This document shows positions 15,939 through 23,448 of a stretch of DNA of 33,512 nt, in pieces; position 1 is the first letter of the stretch, and every line of letters begins with the position of its first letter. The notes beneath the pieces were generated by a model. That model saw only the letters and a program-made list of their open reading frames with translations. It did no database searches and was not told the DNA's origin. Source of the stretch: Brunnivagina elsteri CCALA 953 (lineage in GTDB: Bacteria; Cyanobacteriota; Cyanobacteriia; Cyanobacteriales; Nostocaceae); contig NZ_NTFS01000020.1 in the NCBI RefSeq assembly GCF_002289455.1, forward strand, positions 1 through 33,512, written 5' to 3'. Position numbers and translations under genes: made by a program.

Positions 15939-16840
15939 TCAGGGTAAGTCCTCACCAAAGGCTATCTATGTTAAGGGTACTAAACGCTGTTTTACAGCCA
16001 GAATTTGCGGAAATAAAAACTTTCCCACATCTAACTTAAATTTCCCTGTAGATACCATGAGTGAGTAAATACCCAGCAACAAATATGACAATTGTCCACT
16101 CAGAAACCCATAAAGGCAATGTAAAAAAGAGTGCAATAAAACTTCCCTTCCCAGTTAGCAGAATATAGCTTACTCACCAAATAATTCATGTTTTGGAGAA
16201 TACTTTGAATTAGACAAAACTAAGTGTACGGGATATTTAAAGTAACAACAATATTGTTGTAATTCCATCAAGTTTTGGAAAAATTCAGATGTATCACCAA
16301 GGCATTAAATTTATAATTGGGACAGCAGGCTTCATCTTACTTAATTACTTCATGGGTATTACACAAAAACAGTGCAATTTTTGTGAAACAGGCTACAATC
16401 TAAACAGTCTTTACAAGAAAATATCCCTTGGGAAGATATTTTTTTGGATGAGGTAGTAATTTTTCTAGCAAAACATAGTCTATTACAGACTATTCAATTG
16501 TAATTTTTGTTGTCTAGCAACGTTGATTACACTTAAATCTGACTAAGAAGTTCTATCGAGACTTTTTTGACTGCATCGCAAAGTACCAAAATGGAACTTG
16601 TTGTAGCTATTAAAGTCAAAATAGAAACTTGAGGAAGTGCCGAATACTATTTAGTATAAGGACATGATTGGGTAGAGCTTGACTAGAGCTTGAAAAATCT
16701 TACAAGTTTGTTCCTGAACATGGGTATAACTTCCGAAACTATCTTAGGTAAATGAGTCATCAACCATTAGGTAAATGACAGTTGAGCTAGCTTTAAAAAG
16801 CAGCAAATATATCTTGAGCAATTGATTCTGCAAGGAGCAT

Positions 16841-16845
16841 GAGGA
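16841..16845 (+). promoter_or_regulatory. Ribosome binding site of sigA
   Basis: GAGGA lies 7 nt before the ATG at 16853 and supports this start. A stronger AAGGAG at 16832-16837 lies farther up, too close to an ATG at 16839 that opens a five-codon frame ending in TGA across the sigA start codon. Confidence 0.55.
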
Positions 16846-16852
16846 ACGCGGC

Positions 16853-18013
16853 ATGAACCAGGCTAATAACGTACTCGAAAATATCTATCAGCCAGAACTA
16901 AAAGTTGGCATTCAGCCTGATTTCGAGTTAGAAGAACTCTTAATAGATGACGAAGAGGACTCGGATGGCGAAATGGATGAGTTTTTAGAACCATCCCCGG
17001 ATGAGGAGGACGCTAAGTCTGGAAAAGCCGCCAAATCTCGTCGTCGGACAACTACAAAAAAGAAGCATTATACAGAAGATTCGATTCGTCTTTACTTACA
17101 AGAAATCGGTCGGATTCGTTTGCTTCGAGCCGATGAAGAAATCGAGTTGGCGCGCAAAATTGCCGATTTACTCGAATTAGAGAGAGTTTGGGAAAAATTG
17201 TGTCAGCAATTAGACAGAGAACCCCAACATAGTGAATGGGCAGAAGCCGTACAACTTCCTCTGCCCCAATTTCGCCATCGGTTACACGTTGGTCGTCGGG
17301 CAAAAGACAAAATGGTGCAATCAAACTTGCGCCTTGTGGTTTCAATTGCCAAGAAATATATGAATCGTGGGTTGTCCTTCCAAGATTTAATTCAGGAAGG
17401 TAGCCTTGGTTTGATTCGTGCTGCTGAGAAATTCGACCATGAAAAAGGTTACAAGTTCTCTACCTATGCAACTTGGTGGATTCGTCAAGCAATTACGAGA
17501 GCGATCGCAGACCAATCCCGGACTATTCGCCTACCAGTACACTTGTACGAAACCATCTCACGGATCAAGAAAACCACTAAGTTGCTTTCCCAAGAAATGG
17601 GGCGCAAACCCACTGAAGAAGAAATCGCAACTCGGATGGAAATGACCATCGAGAAGTTACGATTTATTGCCAAATCAGCGCAATTACCTATTTCCTTGGA
17701 AACCCCCATCGGTAAAGAAGAAGACTCTCGTTTGGGCGATTTTATTGAGTCTGACGGTGAAACCCCTGAAGACCAAGTTTCCAAGAACTTGCTACGGGAA
17801 GATTTAGAGAAAGTCCTCGACAGTCTCAGCCCACGGGAACGTGATGTTTTGCGCTTGCGTTACGGTTTAGACGATGGACGGATGAAGACGCTTGAAGAAA
17901 TCGGTCAAATCTTCAATGTTACTCGCGAACGTATCCGTCAAATCGAAGCGAAAGCACTACGCAAGTTACGCCATCCTAATCGTAACAGTGTGTTGAAAGA
18001 GTATATTAGATAG
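16853..18013 (+). CDS. sigA: Principal RNA polymerase sigma factor (group 1, sigma-70)
   Basis: A 386-residue housekeeping sigma factor, the form called SigA/RpoD1 in cyanobacteria. The N-terminus is acidic, followed by a basic stretch [10 protein letters not shown] near 62-71. Region 1.2 starts at [16 protein letters not shown]. Region 2 is complete, with [20 protein letters not shown] and the -10-reading helix [16 protein letters not shown] near 205-220. Region 3 holds [15 protein letters not shown]. Region 4.2 ends the protein with the helix-turn-helix [20 protein letters not shown], which reads the -35 element. The length and the opening [16 protein letters not shown] match the Nostoc type. 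It directs most vegetative transcription. The gene is monocistronic, with a factor-independent terminator about 65 nt past the stop. Confidence 0.96.
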   Translation: MNQANNVLENIYQPELKVGIQPDFELEELLIDDEEDSDGEMDEFLEPSPDEEDAKSGKAAKSRRRTTTKKKHYTEDSIRLYLQEIGRIRLLRADEEIELARKIADLLELERVWEKLCQQLDREPQHSEWAEAVQLPLPQFRHRLHVGRRAKDKMVQSNLRLVVSIAKKYMNRGLSFQDLIQEGSLGLIRAAEKFDHEKGYKFSTYATWWIRQAITRAIADQSRTIRLPVHLYETISRIKKTTKLLSQEMGRKPTEEEIATRMEMTIEKLRFIAKSAQLPISLETPIGKEEDSRLGDFIESDGETPEDQVSKNLLREDLEKVLDSLSPRERDVLRLRYGLDDGRMKTLEEIGQIFNVTRERIRQIEAKALRKLRHPNRNSVLKEYIR

Positions 18014-18078
18014 AATTTGATAGATTTTGAATTTATCCCGGCTTCATGTCGGGTAATAATTTCTCTAACAAAAACTAA

Positions 18079-18120
18079 AACCTGCTGCGAGTACAACAAT
18101 TGCGGTGGGTTTTTATTTTA
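18079..18120 (+). terminator. Rho-independent terminator of sigA
   Basis: AACCTGCTGC (18079-18088) pairs with GCGGTGGGTT (18102-18111) over 10 bp with three G-T pairs, followed by TTTATTTT. A smaller stem, CCCGGC/GTCGGG, lies just upstream at about 18037-18053. Confidence 0.65.
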
Positions 18121-18140
18121 CCGAATTAAAGGGAAACTGA

Positions 18141-18180
18141 AAAACCTGGAAAAGAGAGGCACATCTCTTCCCAGGTTTAA
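18141..18180 (-). terminator. Terminator of the hli gene
   Basis: AAACCTGG (18142-18149) pairs with CCAGGTTT (18171-18178), and AAGAGA (18152-18157) with TCTCTT (18164-18169), giving a long interrupted stem. On the minus strand it ends in TTTTTC. It lies 42 nt past the hli stop and may also back up the sigA terminator. Confidence 0.65.
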
Positions 18181-18221
18181 AAATTAACATCAGGTATTGG
18201 TTAAATAGACATTACAAGAAT

Positions 18222-18404
18222 TTACAGGATACCCCAGAAATGTAAAAATCCTTTACCAGAAAACACTTCGATTCCAGCAGCAGCGACGAAACCAATCATT
18301 GCCAAGCGACCATTCCAGATTTCCGCTTGTGGAGTAAAGCCCCAACGCCAGCCATTACGGTCTTCTGCTACTACTGCGCTACCTTTCACTGTTGTATCTG
18401 CCAT
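18222..18404 (-). CDS. High-light-inducible protein (one-helix chlorophyll-binding, Hlip/Scp)
   Basis: A 60-residue single-helix protein of the light-harvesting-like family. The chlorophyll-binding helix is [20 protein letters not shown] (about 27-46), with the diagnostic Glu28, Asn31 and Arg33 that ligate pigment and pair across a dimer. The length is typical of HliA/B-type proteins. Hlips sit in the thylakoid membrane, bind chlorophyll and carotenoid, protect photosystem II assembly intermediates and are induced by strong light or stress. The [11 protein letters not shown] lead-in is the usual one. It is a single-gene unit with its own terminator. I do not see a clear HLR1-type element upstream, although the upstream DNA is very AT-rich. 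Confidence 0.94.
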   Translation of the reverse strand: MADTTVKGSAVVAEDRNGWRWGFTPQAEIWNGRLAMIGFVAAAGIEVFSGKGFLHFWGIL

Positions 18405-18588
18405 GATTAATAATCCAAACTACAATAATTAAGGTTTGTGACCTTGTGTTAATTAATATAACAAATTTTTCCTAGATATTACATATATTTACATATTCGT
18501 ATTTATTCTAAATTTTGCTGGTATTTTTTGATGATTGTTTTTTGAAAGTTGTGCTAAGGCTCTTCTCGTTTGGATGGAATATAAATTA

Positions 18589-18608
18589 GGGCAAACAACC
18601 GTTTGCCC
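18589..18608. repeat. GGGCAAAC/GTTTGCCC hairpin after the topoisomerase gene
   Basis: A perfect 8-bp stem with a 4-nt loop, followed by CCTACAA. This is a frequent dispersed hairpin in cyanobacteria. It lies 34 nt past the minus-strand stop at 18643 and may end that transcript. Confidence 0.5.
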
Positions 18609-18642
18609 CTACAATTTTGGAGAATTTATTTCTTGGTGTTCC

Positions 18643-21150
18643 CTAAGGTATTTCGACAACAGAAATGATTTTTTCGTCACGGTTGAGTTGAACGACACTT
18701 TCACCCATACTATCCCGACCGGATGTAGTCACCGTATTTAGGGCAAGACGCACAACTCGTTGCTGATTGGTAATTAATGCTACTTCTGATTCAGGATTGA
18801 AGCGGGTAATCCCAGCTAAAGCATCGGCTTTACTGGTGAATTTACAAACCTGAATACCAATATCACCTCGGTTTGCCAAGCGGATATTACTAACTGGTAG
18901 TTGTTTGGCATATCCCTGTTGGGTGACAAGTAATATTTTGTCTGCGGTTTTGAAGGTGACACAACCTGCGATCGCTTCGTTGATTCGTAAGCGCATTCCT
19001 TGTACACCCATTGCCGTCCGTCCCATGATTGGTAACTGTTGTTCTTCAATGGCGAACCGTAACAAACGTCCACCGGAACTGGCTAAAATTAGCTGTTCTC
19101 CGGCTTTTGTGAATTGAGTTTGTAATAACTCATCGTCATCTTTAAGTTTGGCAATGGTGATGCCGCGACGGGTGAGATTGGTAAATTCCGATAGGGGTAA
19201 GCGCTTGATGCGTCCCTGTTTGGTGAGGAGAATCATCTCACCTTCAGGGTTTTCTGGCTGCATAAAGCGGGTGAGAATGCCCTCTGTGGCTCCTTGGGCT
19301 GTATTGCTGAGTAGGGTGATGAGGGGAGTTCCCCGTGCATTGCGTCCGGTTGAAGGAGGGATATCACCAACAGTGATGGGATAAACTTTGGCTCCTGTGG
19401 TGATGATTAATAATTCTTTGTGGGTGTCGGTTGGGGTGGTGAGGAGAGTAAAATCGTTTTCCGAGGTATTGTTATCGACTTTTGATTTTTTGCCATTGGG
19501 CTGATTTCGGCGCACATAACCGCGATGGGTAAGTTCGAGGATGACATCTTCGGAGGGAATGTCTAACTTGAGATTTTGCTTGACTTTTTCGTCATCGTCG
19601 TCAGAAATTTCTCCTTTACTACCACGACCACGTAAAAATCTTGCTTCCTCGGCAGCAATGATTTTGGTGCGACGTTCATCACCAAATTTCCGCTTGAGAC
19701 TACGCAAATCCTTTTTGAGAGACTTGAGTAATTCCTTGCGATCGCTCAACAATCTCCGTAAACCTGTAATCTGTTCTGAGAGTTCGTTAAATTCCTGTTG
19801 GAGGTTTTGCTGTTCTAAACCTGTGAGACGACGCAGAGGCATTGATAAAATCGCATCAGCTTGGACAGAAGCTAATTCCAGACGATTTATTAAGGTTTCT
19901 TTTGCCGTACTGCCATCGGGAGCTTGGCGTAAAATCGTAATAACTTCATCCAAATTTGCCAAAGCTTTGAGCAAACCTTCCACCAAATGGGCACGATTTT
20001 CCGCCTTACCCAACTCGTAACTATAGCGACGATTGAGGGTTTGTTCGCGGAAATCTAAAAATTCTTGCAGCAAACTCCGCAAACTTAATTGTCGGGGTTG
20101 TCCATCAACAATCGCCAAAACAATCGCCCCAAAATTACTTTGTAGGGCTGTTTGGTGATAGAGATTTGCTAAAACCTCCTGGTGATTGGTGTCCCGTTTG
20201 AGTTCAATTACCACCCGCATCCCATCGCGATCGCTCTCGTCACGAATATCAGAAATACCGTTCAACCGTCCTTGGTTAACCAATTCGGCAACTTTTTCAA
20301 TCCAACCAGCCTTATTAACTTGATATGGTAATTCGGTAATAATAATTGCCGTGCGCTTATTTTTGCCGCGACTCCCAGCAACTTCCTCAATACTGGCAAT
20401 CCCACGTAAAACGATACTACCTTTCCCCGTAGTATAAGCTTCGCGAATCCCCGAAATCCCGACAATTTCTCCACCTGTAGGAAAATCGGGACCAGGTATT
20501 AATTCAAATAATTTTTCGTCGGTTAACTCCGGATTATCCGACAACGCAATCAAACCATCAACAATTTCATTTAAATTGTGGGGGGGAATATTAGTTGCCA
20601 TGCCCACAGCAATCCCCGTACAACCATTGAGAATCAAAAATGGTAACTGGGCTGGTAAAACCGTGGGTTCTTGTTGGGAGTTATCAAAGTTACCAATAAA
20701 ATCAACAGTTTCCTCACCAATCTCCGTCAGCATTCCGTCTTGACCAATGGATGCAAGGCGTGTTTCCGTGTATCTCATTGCTGCCGGAGGGTCATTATCA
20801 ACCGAACCAAAGTTACCATGTCCAGCCAGTAGGGGGTAACGACAGGAAAAATCCTGTACCAACCGCACCAAAGCATCGTAAACCGACTGGTCGCCGTGGG
20901 GGTGGTATTTACCCAAAACATCCCCAACAACACGGGCACATTTTCGATAAGGTCGATCGGGGGTAAGTCCCAATTCGTGCATCGCATATAAAATCCGACG
21001 GTGAACCGGTTTTAAGCCATCGCGGACATCGGGTAAGGCTCGCCCGACAATCACACTCATGGCATATTCAAGATAAGACCGTTGCATCTCGGTATGCAGG
21101 GCTGTGGTGATTACCTGTCCCGTAGAGAGAAGGTTTAACTGTTTTGCCAT
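18643..21150 (-). CDS. gyrA: Type II DNA topoisomerase subunit A (GyrA/ParC family)
   Basis: An 835-residue breakage-reunion subunit. It cuts both DNA strands through Tyr127 ([10 protein letters not shown]) and passes a second duplex, with the ATPase B subunit encoded elsewhere. The N-terminal core has [20 protein letters not shown] and [16 protein letters not shown]. The [16 protein letters not shown] stretch, a coiled coil at about 430-510 and a C-terminal beta-propeller from about 540 follow. The canonical GyrA box QRRGGKG is not present; the site nearest to it reads [13 protein letters not shown]. Cyanobacteria often carry two A subunits; the Gln at the residue after HPHGD and the weak GyrA box make this possibly the second, ParC-like paralogue. 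The gene is divergent from the receiver-domain gene, with 289 bp between them. The enzyme class is certain; gyrase versus topoisomerase IV is not. Confidence 0.9.
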   Translation of the reverse strand: MAKQLNLLSTGQVITTALHTEMQRSYLEYAMSVIVGRALPDVRDGLKPVHRRILYAMHELGLTPDRPYRKCARVVGDVLGKYHPHGDQSVYDALVRLVQDFSCRYPLLAGHGNFGSVDNDPPAAMRYTETRLASIGQDGMLTEIGEETVDFIGNFDNSQQEPTVLPAQLPFLILNGCTGIAVGMATNIPPHNLNEIVDGLIALSDNPELTDEKLFELIPGPDFPTGGEIVGISGIREAYTTGKGSIVLRGIASIEEVAGSRGKNKRTAIIITELPYQVNKAGWIEKVAELVNQGRLNGISDIRDESDRDGMRVVIELKRDTNHQEVLANLYHQTALQSNFGAIVLAIVDGQPRQLSLRSLLQEFLDFREQTLNRRYSYELGKAENRAHLVEGLLKALANLDEVITILRQAPDGSTAKETLINRLELASVQADAILSMPLRRLTGLEQQNLQQEFNELSEQITGLRRLLSDRKELLKSLKKDLRSLKRKFGDERRTKIIAAEEARFLRGRGSKGEISDDDDEKVKQNLKLDIPSEDVILELTHRGYVRRNQPNGKKSKVDNNTSENDFTLLTTPTDTHKELLIITTGAKVYPITVGDIPPSTGRNARGTPLITLLSNTAQGATEGILTRFMQPENPEGEMILLTKQGRIKRLPLSEFTNLTRRGITIAKLKDDDELLQTQFTKAGEQLILASSGGRLLRFAIEEQQLPIMGRTAMGVQGMRLRINEAIAGCVTFKTADKILLVTQQGYAKQLPVSNIRLANRGDIGIQVCKFTSKADALAGITRFNPESEVALITNQQRVVRLALNTVTTSGRDSMGESVVQLNRDEKIISVVEIP

Positions 21151-21439
21151 GAGTTGTTACCTGAAATTTAATTACACAGAATAGCCGTAAGTGGTTAAAG
21201 ACGTTGAAACTAAGCACTCTTGCAACCACAGCATAGCGGATGAATAGGGTTTCAACACAAATTTTTGATACTCAAAGGATAAAAAGCAGTAGTATTATCC
21301 TTGATGACGGGGGAACACATGGATTAACAAATAGAGCCAATCGTTTACGAGGGTTTATCCACGTTATCCGAACTGGCAGGAGACTCACAACTGTGTTAAT
21401 CACGTATTTATCCCCATCACCCTAATCAGCTAAATTCTC
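21151..21439. promoter_or_regulatory. Divergent promoter region of topoisomerase and receiver genes
   Basis: 289 bp between two divergent start codons. I see no GTA-N8-TAC site, long palindrome or small gene. A 61-codon frame here has no protein-like features. Confidence 0.35.
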
Positions 21440-21844
21440 ATGAAAACTGTTCTGATTGTCGAAGACGATCTAATTAATGCTCGTGTTTTTTCCAAGATTT
21501 TAACCAAGCGAGGTGGCTTGGATGTCAAACATACGGAAAATGTGGAAGAGGTAATGAGAATTGCTTCTTGCGGAGAAGCTGACATCATTTTGATGGATGT
21601 TTCCCTATCTCGCAGTGTTTACCAAGGTAAATCTGTCGATGGTATCAAGATTACACAAATGTTGAAATCCGATCCACAAACATCTTCCTTGCCAATTATT
21701 TTGGTGACAGCACACGCGATGGAAGGCGATCGCGAGAGCTTTCTTAAGCAGAGTGGTGCTGATGACTACATTTCTAAGCCTGTTGTCGATCATCAACAAT
21801 TTGTTGACCAAATTCTGGCACTCTTACCTAAGAACGACCAATAG
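21440..21844 (+). CDS. Stand-alone response-regulator receiver protein (CheY/DivK-like)
   Basis: A 134-residue single receiver domain without output domain. The acid pocket VEDD (Asp9, Asp10), the phosphate-accepting Asp53 in ILMDVSL, the Thr in ILVTAHAM and the conserved Lys in DYISKPV are all present, so phosphorylation should work. Such proteins pass phosphate or bind a partner such as a histidine kinase, flagellar or pilus part or cell-cycle protein. No kinase gene is adjacent. A small insertion after the Asp53 loop (SRSVYQGKSVDG) is a feature of many DivK-like cyanobacterial proteins. The gene is divergent from gyrA and convergent with the TPR gene. The partner is unknown. Confidence 0.92.
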   Translation: MKTVLIVEDDLINARVFSKILTKRGGLDVKHTENVEEVMRIASCGEADIILMDVSLSRSVYQGKSVDGIKITQMLKSDPQTSSLPIILVTAHAMEGDRESFLKQSGADDYISKPVVDHQQFVDQILALLPKNDQ

Positions 21845-22058
21845 AAAACTAATTTCACAGCAAGGTTAGAACATTTTCTGATTCTTGCCAAGATTACTTT
21901 AACTAATGTCGTACTAAAATCACCCGAAATCAACTCTTTTTTAGAAGCAGTAACCAAAAAACTATGAGGTTGCTGCTTTCTAACTTTTACAATATATATG
22001 TACTACTTTACCGGTAATAAATCAATAGGCTGAGGGATTGGGGAATTAAAACAATTTA

Positions 22059-22085
22059 CGTAGCTTTAGCTTCCCGCTCTGCGAG
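22059..22085. repeat. Second copy of the CGTAGCTTTAGCTTC repeat
   Basis: This 27-bp sequence is shared with 6785-6811 except for one base (T to C). Its right half forms a small CTCGC/GCGAG-like hairpin. It lies between the convergent receiver and TPR genes. Confidence 0.65.
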
Positions 22086-22111
22086 GAAAAGCGAATTTCC
22101 CTAACTGCCTA

Positions 22112-22981
22112 CTATCTTGGAGCAGGTTGGCTTGCGCTTTGTTGAATTGCGGCTTGAATGCGCGGTAACTCGACGAATTTTTTAGTATCCGCAAGTAAGC
22201 GCGTACCCCAAAGATTTTCTTTGAGAAAATCTAAGTTAGCGTAACGACTATCAATGCGAAGTGCTTGTTCACCCAATGTAATCCCTTGTTGCTGGTCGCC
22301 CTTAGTATAATATGCAACAGCTAATGCCATTAATGGTTCTGCGGCTTGTTTGTCTAAAACAACGGCAGATTGCCATTTTTGGATGGCTGTCTGGGTGTCA
22401 CCCTGTTCATACTTAATTAAACCGATGTTATTAATAGCGGGCCAGAACTTTTGGTTTAGAGAGACAGCTTTGTTATATTGCGCGATCGCATCGGGTAATT
22501 TGCCGAGCATATAGTAAGCATTGCCTAAATCAAACAGCCCTTCGGAGTCGTTGGGTTTTATCTTTAAACCAGCCATGTAGAAATTGGCAGCTTGTTGATA
22601 TTTTTGCTGTTGGAAATGAACCGAACCCAGGGCAAACTGAACAGCAGCATTTTTTGGGTTGAGTGTTTGGGCTTTGGTTAGGGATGCGATCGCATTGTTG
22701 TAATCTTTGGTTTGTAAATATAAACCACCCAAAAGGAACCAAACGCGATCGCTTTTTGGTGCAAGCTGTGATGCTAACTTTGCTCGCGGTAGAGCTAATT
22801 CGTACTGTTGAAACTGCCCCAGGGAAGCAGCTTCTTGAGCCAGACTCAAACCTTGTTTTTCGAGTTTTGCGGCATCAAGTTGTACGGTATGTGGTATGAG
22901 AGCTTGTGCGTTCGCATGTTTGGGCATAATCCACAAGCTACAAACAACCAAGAGAGAAATTAAACTAGTTTTTTTCGGCAC
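22112..22981 (-). CDS. Exported TPR-repeat protein
   Basis: A 289-residue protein with a signal peptide (KKTSLISLLVVCSLWIMPKHANA, cleavage expected after ANA near 25). Tandem 34-residue tetratricopeptide repeats fill about 45-265; clear units begin near AQEAASLGQFQQYELALPRA, DRVWFLLGGLYLQTKDYNNA, AAVQFALGSVHFQQQKYQQA, SEGLFDLGNAYYMLGKLPDA, WPAINNIGLIKYEQGDTQTA and EPLMALAVAYYTKGDQQQGI. TPRs are scaffolds for binding other proteins; the location should be periplasm or thylakoid lumen. No catalytic domain is visible. It is a single gene, divergent from the TolC-like gene with 467 bp between them. Binding partners cannot be read from sequence. Confidence 0.88.
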   Translation of the reverse strand: MPKKTSLISLLVVCSLWIMPKHANAQALIPHTVQLDAAKLEKQGLSLAQEAASLGQFQQYELALPRAKLASQLAPKSDRVWFLLGGLYLQTKDYNNAIASLTKAQTLNPKNAAVQFALGSVHFQQQKYQQAANFYMAGLKIKPNDSEGLFDLGNAYYMLGKLPDAIAQYNKAVSLNQKFWPAINNIGLIKYEQGDTQTAIQKWQSAVVLDKQAAEPLMALAVAYYTKGDQQQGITLGEQALRIDSRYANLDFLKENLWGTRLLADTKKFVELPRIQAAIQQSASQPAPR

Positions 22982-23448
22982 GCTAACCTTCTATTGCCAT
23001 AAAATCAAACAATCTTTCAGATAGCTTAAACTATCTCAGCTATTGACGACAGCAAAATGTGACATAACTGCCCTGAATTCGGGGAAAGAAAAAGGGAAAA
23101 TTTAATGGAAAGTCTTGCTTTGCTCCATATAGACTTGAATAAATCTAGCTGAGTGCGTCGATATCTACGAGATGCGCTAGCTGATATCAAGCAAAGTCGC
23201 GACACTGGTTAATGGTTAATGGTTAATAGTTAATGGTTAACAGTTAAGTGTATCAGTTGACATTAGCTTATTATTTGTCATCTTTTATTTGTGCATCGCT
23301 TCAAACCAGTTAACAGATTGATTTTTTACTCTTAATTTTCCAAGTTTTTTGTCGCTTGGAAAGGTTTTACATCCCTTGAAGTTTGTTCAAATCTGTTTTG
23401 CACAACCGTTTTGCATAAGTTGCTGACAAACCCCTACACGAACCAGCT
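22982..23448. other. Divergent intergenic region of TPR and TolC-like genes
   Basis: About 470 bp, AT-rich. Its clearest content is a heptamer tract at 23207-23248. There is a GATATC-centred imperfect inverted repeat near 23158-23190. No small gene was seen. Confidence 0.4.
23207..23248. repeat. Heptamer tandem repeat (STRR), GGTTAAT x6
   Basis: Six 7-bp units in perfect register: GGTTAAT three times, then AGTTAAT, GGTTAAC and AGTTAAG. It is of the short tandemly repeated repetitive class known from heterocystous cyanobacteria. Confidence 0.85.

Larger units (their letters stand above)
15043..16852. other. 1.8 kb gene-poor region upstream of sigA
   Basis: This is the longest stretch here without a recognised gene. 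Short frames exist (15648-15938 minus, 15883-16068 plus), but none belongs to a family I know. HIP1 octamers lie at about 15244 and 15594. Part of the region must hold the sigA promoters. I see no long repeat, tRNA or rRNA. Small RNAs cannot be excluded by eye. Confidence 0.45.

Noticed and set aside
15883-16068. 61-codon plus frame in the sigA upstream gap
   Set aside because: Overlaps the start of the opposing 96-codon frame, and shows no protein-like pattern or ribosome binding site.
19541-20020. 159-codon plus frame inside the topoisomerase gene
   Set aside because: Antisense shadow of a strongly supported gene.
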